From Misgurnus anguillicaudatus (Eukaryota > Chordata > Actinopteri > Cypriniformes > Cobitidae): 64,000 nt of DNA. Under the pieces are notes generated by a model. That model was not told where the DNA came from, ran no database searches, and worked only from the letters and a program-made list of their open reading frames with translations. The stretch covers positions 41,078,501 to 41,142,500 of the forward strand of contig NC_073348.2 in assembly GCF_027580225.2 (NCBI RefSeq), read 5' to 3'. A program made the translations under genes and the position numbers. Positions 1-12,400 of the stretch are shown one piece after another; positions within the stretch are counted from its first letter, which is position 1, and each line of letters opens with the position of its first letter.

Positions 1-1259
1 AAAACGGTCTCGAGATCGGACTCAATTACTACATCACTAGGCGATACATCCTGTCAATCAAAAGAAGACAGACGTAATGAATTTGAGCTCTGTGTATTGA
101 AAATGTAAAGAAACATCACTAGTTTAATATTAATGCTCATTATATGAATGAATAACATTCAGAAAATGTAATTAATGAAATGAATAACCACCAAACTATT
201 GGCAGATATCAGTATGAATAATGAACATTTTTAGATATATCGGTGCATCTCTACTTCATAGAGACCTTTCTGATGTGATTTGAGAAACGAGCGAACGTTT
301 GCTTGAGTATTTACAGGTTTATTCACATTTTACACACACAGAAACTGTAGATGGGTGGATGTTGAATAAAGATGAGATTCCCTGAAAGTCACCACACACA
401 ACGGCTTGGATTGTTAATTGGGGGTCGTGTGAACTCCCCTTTGGGCATCTTAATATATATCCAGTATCTCAAGGTGTTGATGTCCTGTTATTGAGAGCAA
501 TGTGTGGTGTTCAAGCAAAGGATGATTGGTTACTGTTGCTGTTGTGGAATGTGTCAGCTCTCTCCTGTTACACCACTTGTAATGAGGAGTCATCCTGAGT
601 GAGGGGGTACGCACTTCTCCATTTTTGACACCTCCTTATCACAGCTGTGTGGAAGAGGAGACTCGCACGGCATGTGGGCAACATTAAGGGCAAAAGAGTG
701 CAGAGAGGAGCTGTTACACATCCATTCAGTGTTTCTCCAGTCTAACCGCATGCATGCAGGTATTTTTTGAAAGGTTTATTGTGCTCAGATCGAAAATGTT
801 TAATTGGCTAGAAATCGATCGTTGTAAGTGCAATCTATAAGATAATTACAAAGTAACCTAATCGAGTCATCATTCCATGCCATATGGAAACTCATTGGTC
901 AAAACATTTTGTGGGAACACCGTTCACTGTATATACAGTTGAACAGGTGTCTGATAATAACTAAACATACACATCCAGACAAACTCATGATGAAGTCAAG
1001 CAAACACAATCATAAAAATAATAAAGGACAAAAGATTTCACACCCAAACATGCTGTTGTGTTTTATATTGCAACATGTCAAACTATAATAGGGCAAGAAT
1101 AAATGTACATGAAGCACGGCCCCTGTCGTTCCATCATCCCCTTCAGTATCTGATCTGACTCTGGGTCTGATTTATAAGTCACCAGCAATCTTTTCTTATT
1201 GTGGTAAATGAACCGAAAGATGTTTTTGAGGTCACATCCTTCCGTTTCATTCAGTTAGG
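1..1259. other. 3' flank of bmp10, no gene seen
   Basis: No long open frame or recognisable exon is visible. The stretch is AT-rich and lies downstream of the bmp10 stop codon on the minus strand, so part of it is presumably the bmp10 3' untranslated region. A minus-strand AATAAA (TTTATT on the plus strand near 318) is one possible polyadenylation signal, but nothing else supports it. Confidence 0.4.
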
Positions 1260-2891
1260 CTATCTACATCCACATTCTGCGACCACCATCCCCTCATATT
1301 TATGTTGTAAAACCACAACGCCCTGATTATTTTCATACAGAAGTGCGATGGGGTCTAATTTAGTAGGAACACAGCAGGGTTTCGAGGCTTTTTTGGGACT
1401 CTTCAGATTAAGCAGCACTTGGATTTTCGCGTGCTCGGTAGGTGTCACATCCGCATAGAGCGGATAACTGCATGCACCTCGGCAGGTGTACGCTTGATAA
1501 CCGGCTGGGGCCACGATCCAGTTATCCCAGCCGATGTCCTTAAAATTGACATACATCTCAGTCCTTCTGCAGTCTTCCACTTTAGCGCTGCGACGGACAC
1601 GCGGGCCGACGTCGTAGATCACGTTTGAGCGCATCTGCATTAACAAGGTCTCATCCTGCTCTTCATCCTCGTCCGTCCAGTGTCCACTGATGCCCGGCAG
1701 CTCGTTCTCCTCTCGTTCGCGTCGTCCACGACCATCCCAATGCTCTTCTCTTTGATCGTCTGAGAAGACGATCAGCGCCGGCTCGTGTTTTCCGTTGGGA
1801 TTCCTGTCAATGTCCAGGTCTACGAATCGCAGGCCGTTCGGATTTCTCGGCGGTATTGCCGTATTGTCACGATTGAGATTTTCAATATGAACCTCCAACC
1901 TCAGGGTCAGACTTTGTGACGTTTTCCAGTTCTGAATGGCGTTTGTCAAATCCAAGACTTCCCAGCCACTGTCCTTTCGGTTCACGTGCTTCGTTGCCAA
2001 CTCTTGCATTCCACACGGATCTCCCTCACCTGCCCTGACATTGACATCCTCGGCATTCCAGCATTGGGCACCTCTCTGCATTTCAAACACGGTCACCTTC
2101 CACCCCGTGCTGATACGATGGCTCGTGTCTCGCTTGAGAAGTGCGTAAAGGCGCAGCTCTGCTGTGACGACGCGCTCGTGTCGCGGGACGGAGATGTTAA
2201 ACAGAAGATGGTGCGTCCGCAAACTCTTATGTGTCACATGATGTGTGGAGTGATCTGCAAAGTTAACACGAGTCCAACTTTAATAATGATGTGACTCCAA
2301 TTATTTCCAAGCAGAAATAAAACTTTGAATTGTGTACATTTTCCAGGAATAATAACAATATCTGTTTATTATTTAGATTTGGATTTCACAATTTTGTAAA
2401 TGAAGTACAAAAGCAATAGGACAAATGACCATCAAATTGTTGTATTATTATTAGTAGTAAAACTGACAGATTCTTATAACTGGTATTGGATTTAATACTT
2501 GGATTATTTATGTTATATGATTGTTTAAAGAAAAATTAATTGTACCTTCATTCTTGAAACTGCGCACAATGTTGGCTGAGGGCATGGCAGAACGCTCAGT
2601 GGCGAAGCGCTTGTAAAGCTCAAGCATGTACTCGGGAGGCTCGACGCGAGTGTCTCGTGGCCTCTGCTTGGGTCCCTGCTCTGTTAAGTTTATCATGTTG
2701 AGAAATTGCCCAAGAATCTTCTGCATGGCCACGTTTTCATCTGGCTTTAGAAGAAGGGTCTCCTCGACATCGGCCGCCACGGAGCGTTGCTCTTCAGGAG
2801 ATGGAAGAGGACTACAACCAGTCCAGGAGGACAACAGCAGCAGCAGCAGGGTGCCAACGTACCCGACTGTAGAAACCCCAAAAAGAGTCAT
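1260..2891 (-). CDS. bmp10: bone morphogenetic protein 10 (BMP9/10 subgroup of the TGF-beta family)
   Basis: Secreted ligand of the BMP9/BMP10 group, which in vertebrates acts through ALK1-type receptors in heart and endothelium. There are two coding exons: 2546-2891 and 1260-2254. Donor GAAG|gtaca and acceptor ttgcag|ATCA join in frame to 446 residues (human BMP10 has 424). The ATG at 2889-2891 starts a hydrophobic, leucine-rich signal peptide; an upstream in-frame ATG at 2942 would bury that signal, so I prefer the internal one. The propeptide carries [14 protein letters not shown] and [11 protein letters not shown], both hallmarks of BMP10. A furin-type site (RVRR) precedes the mature domain, which has all seven knot cysteines, including the CC pair used for dimerisation, and ends ECGCR. 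The prodomain has acidic and arginine-rich insertions before the cleavage site. Teleosts can carry bmp10 and a bmp10-like copy, and I cannot tell which this is. Confidence 0.93.
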
Positions 2892-4056
2892 GGCTGAGAG
2901 TAAAGATGTGATCTGATGAGGATTTGAGATTGTTTCAGACACCTGCGCAGGTCCTGTGCGTTCTCGCTGTTCGATTTTTCTCCTTCGGTCTGACAGGTCG
3001 ATGTGGTGCCGGAGGAAAAACAGTCTCGTCCTTGTTGATCTTGTGATCGAGCGCAGAGGGCAGGACTACGTTGTCGACCTGCTTGTGCTGACAAGTTTGG
3101 AGATGTTGCCACTTGGTCTCTGGGCCTTTCATAGTGTGGCTGGTGAGGGCCACAGGGTTCCTCACACATCCTGTATCTTCTTTCCATGCATGCCTTTGTC
3201 CAACATATGGCCTCAGCACTTCATAAACCCGTATGAGATATAACACCTTACTTACTTACTAACTTTACATTGACATTGAACATTGCATTGATCTTCACGG
3301 TTTGTTCTACAGGTGACAGGTAAAGCTGTGCTTTTAATCTCCTGAGGCTGACTTTTGGGTTTTGGTTTGAACTTTGACTACTGGAACATGTTGAATGCTC
3401 TGCCTAGATAAAGAAAATTGGTTGCGTCTCTAAAGAAATTTAGTTATTTTTTACATAAGTTTACATATATCGCCTTCATAAGGTACTTGCATCTGCTAAC
3501 TGGTAACATGTCAATGTAACTTGTTATAAACCTCTTAGACCAGTAGCAAACAACAACACAGCAAGTGCTCATGTCAACATGGTCACCAATCTGGTTTAAG
3601 AGCAGATAATGGCCGGCACAGATAACACTGAAGCTAACTACCGTTGCGGAAATGCTATACAATCATACATTTTAGATTAAGTGCAATGTTAAAAAGAAAC
3701 CACGAGGTGTCAGTGCAAGTAATAGGTCGTCGTGATTTCACCAAGTAAGATGTGATCCTGGATCAACATTTTTTGTCAAATTAGTGTGAAATACTGCAGG
3801 TGTCTGATGGCTTCTTCTCATTCTCTGTACATATACACAATTACTGTACATTCCCGCAACATGTAAAGATGGCGTACATTCACGCAACATTCAGGCAACA
3901 TGTAAAGATGGCATACATGTGATGGTATGTTTGGTACAGGGCTCATCTGTATTGCTGTTCTTGTGTTGTTATAATTGCTTCTATTGTTTACCTCATTTGT
4001 AAGTCGCTTTGGATAAAAGCGTCTGCTAAATGACTAAATGTATGCCAAAGACTAAC

Positions 4057-4783
4057 CTGTCCACAGCAATGGCCACTAATGTGAAGACTGAAGCGCAGAC
4101 AGACGTCCTCTGAATCAGACCACTGAGTTTACACTGAAGGGCCAACCTGAAATATACAAACCACAAGATGTCACATTAAAACCATACACACTGAATGTTT
4201 ATAAGTTATTATTCATTCATATGTTCTGCTAGACAAAATAAACAACTTCTCATGTTGCATCTTTGATCATTATGCTTAAGATACAGTTGTTGCTTATTAA
4301 TTTAAAATAGCCAATTAAGCTTTTTAACAAGCAAATAAACATCTCCTTTATATGCAAATGAGCTGATGAAATGCAAACACTGATCGCCATAATGATGGAT
4401 TGTTGAAATTGAAGCTTAATTGTGCTGTCAATTATTTTCTTTCTTACTGCACTAAATGGCAGTGCCATTGTTGGATAATGCAGATTAAGGGGTGGTATTA
4501 TTATAATAAGATCCCCTTCTGACATCACAAGGGGAGCCAAACTTTAATGATCTTTTTCACATTTTCTAGGTTGATAGAAGCACTGATGACCTAGTTTATC
4601 ACTTAAACATGAAGACAGATTTTCATCATGTCCCCTTTAATAAGATTTTGTCCTGTAATGAAGTTGTCCACAAGTGTTGTGGGAATGCAGAAGATCCCAA
4701 CAAGCAGGTCACTGATGGCCAGATTGAGGATGAAGATGTTGGTGACGGTCCTCATGTTACGATTAATCGGGGCGATCACACAT
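4057..4783 (-). pseudogene. relic of a neuropeptide FF receptor 1-like GPCR (TM2-TM3 exons only)
   Basis: Two exon-like pieces match consecutive exons of the NPFF receptor family. Exon A (4653-4783) encodes NRNMRTVTN, then [13 protein letters not shown] and [11 protein letters not shown], which is intracellular loop 1 plus TM2. Exon B (4057-4146) encodes CKLSGLIQ and CASVFTLVAIAVDR, which is TM3 ending at the DR of the E/DRY region, with a good acceptor (ttcag) and donor (gttagt). Damage is visible. The expected donor after exon A reads GA instead of GT. Exon B is 90 nt where the family needs about 100, so its WPF start and its CKLSGL part are in different frames. No TM4-TM7 exon is seen before bmp10 begins. 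A TTAA-flanked MITE (4336-4640) lies in the intron, 12 bp from the end of exon A. I infer a dead, truncated receptor copy, closer to NPFFR1 than NPFFR2 from the PTTLVDN segment. Confidence 0.75.
4336..4640. repeat. MITE family A copy (5'-truncated), TTAA end
   Basis: This shares its body and one terminus with the copies at 14561-15096, 15721-16180, 23976-24357, 45541-46026 and 47376-47650. The shared core contains AATAAGATCCCCTTCTGACA and the end reads TGTCCCCTTTAA. It is non-coding. Confidence 0.75.
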
Positions 4784-4975
4784 CTACCAGACCGGAAAAT
4801 AAAGAGAGAGAGAAAATAGTGCGGGATGAATGCTGGTAATACGGAAAGAAAATTACTTCATCTCGAAGCCTTTCTTCATCTAAAGCGAAGAAAGGCTTCA
4901 TCTGTTCCATAAATCAAATTCTGATGATTCAGTTTTAATAAAAAGCTTTAAATCATTCATGTGTTCGTGTCTTAC

Positions 4976-5058
4976 CTCCTCAACTTGAAATAAAGCCGCT
5001 CGTTAAAAAGTAGAAAAATACAACAGAGTCTGATAATTATGCGCGCTCCTTTCTCCAT
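4976..5058 (-). other. possible first exon with CpG-rich leader, unassigned
   Basis: On the minus strand an ATG at 5056-5058 opens a short frame beginning MEKGARIIIRLCC, with a hydrophobic stretch, that runs into a consensus donor (GAGGAG|gtaaga at 4976). The flanking 5040-5110 is rich in GCGC. It could be the 5' exon of the dead receptor, a leader exon of bmp10, or chance. I do not recognise the peptide. Confidence 0.25.
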
Positions 5059-5059
5059 T

Positions 5060-6485
5060 AACGCTTCTGTGAGACCAGAGCGCGCCCACCTCAACTGTCG
5101 TGCGCGCTCCAGCAATTCTTTAAATGAGTCGATTCCTTACAATGATTTGCTTAAACTTTCTTCTGCTGTTTAGGAAAGAATCGATACCTTAAACGTCATG
5201 ATGAAGATTCACCTCCAGCTCACTGAAACCTCAATCAATCAATCAATCAATCAATCAGACATCAGCATTATTTATGAAATAATGTGATTTTTTACAGACA
5301 TGATGGTTATATTGATGAAAGTTTGTTCTCTTGTTCAACGCAGTGAGAATGAATCAGATGTTTCCTCACTGTGTCACACTGGCACCATGTGGTCATTCAT
5401 AACAATTACAACAGAGACTAAAGTGAACTTATCAATAGTTGAGTTTACTGTGTGATAACATGACTAAAGTCTTTCTTTACTTACAACTATGAACCAAAAG
5501 GATTCGTTCAAAAGATTCATGAAATCAGGACAGAAATGCAGAGAAGCCCATAAAAGTCTGATTCTTGAAGAAAACATCAGAACAATCTTTCACAACACTA
5601 ATATACATGTGCACACACACTACTAACATCAAAAATCACTTGATTGTTTAAAAGACTACGATTCAACACAGCGCCTGTTGATTCAGATTCACTGTAATTG
5701 AATCCCTGGAGTTTAAAACATGTTTCACTACAACCATTTGAAAGGCCATTCAATTAACTGATGTCATTAAATTGTCCACAACGCAACAAGTTGTTTAATT
5801 TCATTAGATTTTATTTTATGTTCGATGCATGAAAAGATATAGATTTATTAAGAAGGGATAAAACTGCTAGTTTTTATATTTCAAGCAATTCAATCACTGA
5901 TGTTATGAAACAAGTTTAGATTTCTGATATATTAATCTCTGATAAACTCTTTAGTACAATTTCAGTATTTGCTGTTTAGTCAAATAATAACATACATCAT
6001 AATATTCGGTCATTTTATCTCTTTTGTACATTAAAAGGCCCAAACCTGCTAAATGATTACAGAAATATCTAAAACAATATCATACAGTTTAAAGATTCAA
6101 TAACAAAAAGAAAAAAACAGAAACATTGATACAAGTCGATCATAATATGACTACAATCTGATTTAAAACAAGACGTACAGTCAAATGATTTCTTGAAGTT
6201 AACAGTGAAAGTTGCCAAAGCAGCAAATGATTGAATTTCTTTCAGGTCACACACGGTTTAAATCAATATTTCATCATTTGGTTGGTGTTGAAATCAATGC
6301 ACAGCTTATGATATGTCTGAATATTTCTCTGGTTTAATCGAGTGATGATTTGTGCAGATAATATCAGTTTATAATGATGTTCTTAAACCTACAAAGAAAA
6401 AACATATGAAATATATTACGTTCATAAGTAAATATTATTGAAGACACAGTGAGTATTTTTGGGGTTTACCGTGGTGTTTACAGTA
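5060..6485. other. intergenic, bmp10/receptor relic side to arvcf 3' end
   Basis: No exon is recognised. There is a short (AATC)n run at about 5231-5258, and the rest is AT-rich single-copy-looking sequence. The part adjoining 6486 should include the arvcf 3' untranslated region. Confidence 0.4.
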
Positions 6486-9400
6486 TCAGACCCATGAGTC
6501 CAGTGGCTGTGGTGTTCGCTCCACTAAACCAACCGCAGGTCTGCTGGTCCTGATGAAAGGTCTCTTCTCATTTACACCCTGAACATTTATAACATCACTA
6601 ACATTTACTATGTCTCTTAGATTTTACATTTCATAAAACATCATGAAAGGAATGAGTCAAGAAACAGCAGCAGTGTGCACCTGAAAAGATTCCCGCTCGA
6701 TCACGTGACACGGAGCGTCTCCCATCCTCTCCACCGGATCAACAGGACAGTATCCGTCTGAAACATTCACACACAGAAGCACTACATTAATCACAAAAAA
6801 ACTGCACAAACACACATTAATAAATGACAAGTATGCACTTCTCTTTATTAATGGATGTAATGAGGCAGCGATTAAACCTGAGGCGTGATGCTGACCTTGA
6901 TTTTTCTCCATTAATGGCAGTGTGATGTCATCGTTGCCTTGCTTCGTGTTCTTCTGTTTCTTCGGTAGACCAGAGACGGCCGGCTGTAACATAACATTAA
7001 TATTCATCAGCTGGCATATATTTTCTGTAGTGGATTTAATGCAGATATTTGTGAAGTTTTTACCTTAAAGTGAGTTTTGTTCCAGCCGGCCTTACAGAGC
7101 GTCTGTCTCAGGTCTTTATAGGCCCATACGGTCTGGAGGATGTGTGATGCTGCTTTGGTCTCACGCACTGATTGGCTGAAAGATTTAAATATACACGCAA
7201 ACATTCAATTGGTCAAGATGACGTCCATGCAGTGGAAATATTACAATGACATCACTTTTGTGGAAATGATCTGATGATCAGACGATGGGTTTGACCGCAC
7301 ACATTTTAAAACTCACCTTGTTCTGTTGATGGACACCAGTTTCTGGATTCCTTGTCCTTGAATGAGGAAGCGAGCGTTCTCCAGGTTATCCGAGACGATC
7401 TCCAGGATGGTATTCAGAATGGCCACCACCGTGTCTCCCTCCAGGTTCTTGGCGGGTCGCTGCTGGCCGCAGGGCAAATTACTGACCAGGTCTCGCATGG
7501 CGTAACTCCCTGATGGACAGGTGGAGATAAAGTCAAGTTGAGTTCATCCATTACACATATTAACTAATATCATTCGGATCATCTTCTGCTTGTTTGTTAT
7601 ATTCAAGCTTACAATAATGTTCAAGAGCTTTAGAAATAAAAACTATTAAACTTGTCAGAGAATATTAACACACAATGTGTCTGTCGTCAATCGTACCGAT
7701 GAGATCTTTATTTTTGTGGTCAATGGCTAAATTTCGCAGTGCAATGGCGATGGCCCTCACGACTTTATCGGCATCAGAATGAAGGAGCTCGACGAGAACC
7801 GGCAGACCTTTCTCTTTACGTACAGTTGCTCGAATATAATTGGACCACTGAGAACAGAAAGACATTTCATTAGGAGACTCTTTCCTCGCCAGTGTTTTAA
7901 AAAAAAAGTTGCCAGCCAGCGCCAGCATTTTTTTGATTTTCACAAAAGTTGAATGCCTTCCAGAAATGTTCTTCTTTAAATATATAAACTTACAATATAT
8001 CAAATGTAAGAACAGACCCACCTCTTAAATATGAGTAGGTTTCTTCAAAAATAAAAAAATTTGAGCAAAACGCTGAGATAATTGCATTTTTGTAAAGGAA
8101 TTTTGATAAAAATCAGATTCAGAGCGATCATCAAAACATACACAGAGTTTTTACTGTTTTTGGATCAGTGGATGCATCAGTGTTTTATAAGTCGGGTAAG
8201 AGCGCCACCTAGTGAATAATAGCAGAAATATGGATTGTCATTGACAGGAAAGCGTTTTCTCTTAATTGACGAGATAACTCCTCAATGGCGAGGAAAGAGT
8301 TAATTCATGATTTCCTTAGGATTTGAAAAGATGATTTTATTTTAAAGCAACACCAAAGAGTTTTTTTTACCTTAAAATAACGTTTCCAAAAATGTTTCAG
8401 TGGTTCATCCACTCAAAACAGGGTGAATGGCACTTTCACATTCGCTTCGTAGCTCTCTATCGGCCAAAACCGCACTAAAGAAGTTTCCGACCGTCGGGTC
8501 ATGGTCCTGTAGTTCGAGTGATAACTACAAAAACTTGCTTTACGGCAGACCTACAATCCAATCAGAGCCAGCTATGCTGCAGTATTTACGACAGTGCTAA
8601 TGAACAATTACGCTTCCAACCTGTAGGGGGAGCAAAGAGCAAAAACTCTTTAGTGTTGCTTTAATCACTCGTTTCTTATGCAATACTTCAACACGTGCAT
8701 AAAATCAGTGTGATTGAAACCCAGCTAATGACACACACAAACTCTCTCTCTCTCTCTTGTGTCTGATGTTGACTCACGGCCCAGTGTCCAGCAGCGAGGT
8801 TCTGCAGAGCTCCAGCCGCAGCCTCCAGTGTGTTGTGGTTCTGGCTGAGTTTAAGGAGTGACAGATAAAGTCGAACCACCTCCGGCTGATACAGAAGCTC
8901 CAACCCTGAATAGAAACAACATTCACAAACCTCTTCATGTGAATCATCATACGGTCAGTAATGTTCACTCACATTAGGGCTGCTTCATTATAATCACGGT
9001 TATTTAACACCATTACTCCGAGACTTTGATTATTATTTCACCTTTTTATTAAGTAAGTGTTGCAATAGGCTACATGTGTCAAAGCTGTGGTGCTGTACAA
9101 ACACTTCAGTCCAGCAGCACACAATTTATATTTTAATCGCACAATAATTGCTTTACCTTGATTATCTTGTTTTTGTAATCAGTAATTAAAATTGAAAATC
9201 AAAAACAATGAATTGCACAGCCCTCACTCACATCAGTGCTGATCAACAAACATATGAGACACTAAAACAACATGAAACTGAAATCTGAGTCAATCTTCAC
9301 CCTGAACCTGAAGATTAACTGATAAAGCACTGAGTTAGCAACACAAAGGTCATGGGTTTGATTCCTAGACTGAATAAATGCAGTGTCAGTGGTAGAGATA

Positions 9401-12400
9401 ACAGAAACTCTCAGCTGCTGCTTTCAGGATCGGTGAGAAGAAAACACAAAGCGCACCTCTCATAGGTAAACTCCTTTTGGGCAAATCCACACTACTGACT
9501 TTCTTCTCACTCACACCATGTTTTCTGCCTGTGGAAAAAACGAACACACAAACACAACACAATCACAACACAATCACAACACTGAAGAATGTAAAGATGT
9601 CAAACATGTGCTGTTGTTGTCCAGAGCCGAGTGTGAGCCAGGGGAGATTGTTCATTTTTTACACATCTTTTTGTGTTATGGTTTTAACACATTATGTGTA
9701 ATTTTCTGTGGATTTTGTGTTAAAATAAACACAAGTTGTGTTAAAAGTAACTCAAAATGTGTTGTTTCAATAATAACACAAAAATGGGTGGATTCTGGGA
9801 CAACGCATTTATTGTGTTGTCCCAGAATCAATACTAATGTGTTGTTTTTAACACATCCGTTCTAAGAGTGTACTGTGACCGAATCACACACACGCGTCTG
9901 CGCGCACACACACACACATGCGCGTGCGCACAAACACACACACACACACACAGTGACAGACTTACACTGATGAAACCATTCCTCTGCAGATATCAGCAGC
10001 AAACAAACAAAAACACAAACAAATAGACAGAGTGTTTAAAGACACAAGCACGCACACATTTCTAACACACACATTACTGTTATTTGATTATTTAAAGCTC
10101 CTGATCTGCTTTACTTAACACAATCTTTATGATCCGTTTCTTTGAAAGATTGTCTGACCTTTAGTGGTCCGTCCACCAAAACAGTCCAGATCTTCTTTCT
10201 TCTTATGGTGACCACCTGATTTTGAAGTGTGATTGGCTGTTTGAAGATGAAACTTCTCAGCGCCGGGCACCTCTTTATGAACATGATATGACAGATTTCT
10301 CAGAATACAAACACTGTTCTCCACTGACTGTAACACAAAACACACACACACATAGAGATAATGAAATATACATGCCAACAGAATATCATAGAAGAGTAAA
10401 GACATTTCACAAAAGTATTTCATTTCTTCCCAGCAGTCATATGACCGACATTTAACGTTGAAATATGGTTGAAATAATGTCAGTTCTTGTTTCAACGTTG
10501 AACCTACAGTTAATGCTAAATGGTTGCAAAATGTTAATTAAATGTTTGTTGAAATAATGTTAGTTATTTCTTCAACGCTAATTCAATTTATAAAATCAAA
10601 AGGTAATTCAACGTTGATTCAACCTTGTCCTTGAAGTTGATTCAACAGTGAATGCTTTCTGGGTTTAATACAGATTATTTAATCCTCTCACTTCCTCAAG
10701 TTTTCAATGTCAATGTAATTACATGATAACTGAAAAAAAACCATGCACCATACAGTAACTCTTTACTTTGTTATTCATGTCTCTTTTAGCGACAGCGGAG
10801 TAAAGCGCGTGTAGCAGTGCGTCCACGAGTCCGTCACATTCCCGCAGTCTCTGTCGAGCTTCAGCGCCGTCTGAACTGACGTTCCTGTAAACGCAACACA
10901 GTCTGAGAGAAAAACACAAAACAACTCACAGAGTAACACAAGTGAGCTTCAGCATCACCTCAGACATCCAGATGTGTTCTTGAAGACCGTGTTCCACTCC
11001 GGGTCTCCGGGTCGGGCCGGGTCGTTGGGGTCGCCCCTTAAACCCGAATGTGGAATGATGATCTCATCTGTCAGCGTCTGCAGGCCGTGGTTAATGACGA
11101 TCATCTTCAAAGGTTCATGAGAGGAGAGATTCCACAGCGTTCCTGTCACAATCATTCAGATTTAAATAATGAAAGAGAATCAATATACAGAGTTCAGATG
11201 AGTACACAGTAACTGAAAGCTTGATTTCCCATTATAGTTACAAGATGGACAGAAGGAACAATGAAATGAGTGGAAGAGGAGGATCTAAGAGTGCGAGTTG
11301 GTGTGGAAGTATGGAGAAGATCGAGAAGATATGAAGAGCAATAGCTTTGAATGTAAGAAGACTTTTATAATTAATACAGAAAATAAGAGGAAGCTACTGT
11401 AGCTGCTGCAAAACAAGTGTGATATGATGAATCAAGTAATAATACAGGCAGAAGAATTTTAAACCAGTTGCAGCTTATGAAGAGTTTTATGAGGAAGCCC
11501 AATAAGAAGCGAATTACAAAAGTCTAGCCAGGAGGACACTAGACTGTAAACAAGAGTAGTGGTTGATTGAGTCATGAGAAAGGAACAAAGCCTATTGATA
11601 TTTCAAGTTAAAGTAAGCAGCCCAAGTTACATTATTTACATGAGAAGTAAAAGAAAGGGTGAAAGATGACATCAAAACTCTTAACCTGAACTGAGAGAAC
11701 AATAAGAGATTCATCAATGGAAATAAGAAAATTTGAGATTTTGTAGATGAAGATTTTGTGCCTATAATGAGAAATTGTTTTATTGCCAATTGCAGTGAAC
11801 CATGATTTTATGTCAATGAGACATTAAGTAAGAACAGATGGAGGGAGTTTGGAATGTGGTTTCGTAGAAAGGTAGAGCTGGGTGTGATCAGCATAGCATA
11901 TGTCCAAGTGGGTAAAAAGTAGATAATAAATATATAATAAATAACAAAGGGCCCAGGACAGAGCCCTGGGGTACACCAGTGATAACAGAAACTAAGGAAA
12001 AAGTGAATGCGATTTATAGAGCTATGCATAAAACCATTTAAAAGGTTTATTGGCAATACCAATAGTGAAAAAACAAATAATAAAGAATATTATGAGAAAT
12101 TGTGTCAAAAGCTGCACTCAGACCAAGCAGTAAGAGAATGGATAGTAAACCAGTATCAACTGCTATAATCATATCATTTGTATTATATATTAAATGGACA
12201 AAAACAGACTGTAATTGTTCATATTGTTCATTACAAGACAAATGAGTATGAAGTTGAAATTATTAAAGGTATTGCGGAGGATTTTCTTTTTCCGGGTGGA
12301 TCATCAAGACTATTGGTCCTCCTAGTTGTCAATCAGGAGTGTTGCATTTTTAAAAAAAGTTGAGAAGGCGGTTCTTTTCTAAAATTCAAGAAAATCCTTC

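Noticed and set aside
2935..3246. Overlapping open frames upstream of bmp10 (about 100 codons each on the minus strand)
   Set aside because: Two overlapping frames are open together, neither resembles a known family or has splice signals that fit, and they lie where the bmp10 5' untranslated region should be.
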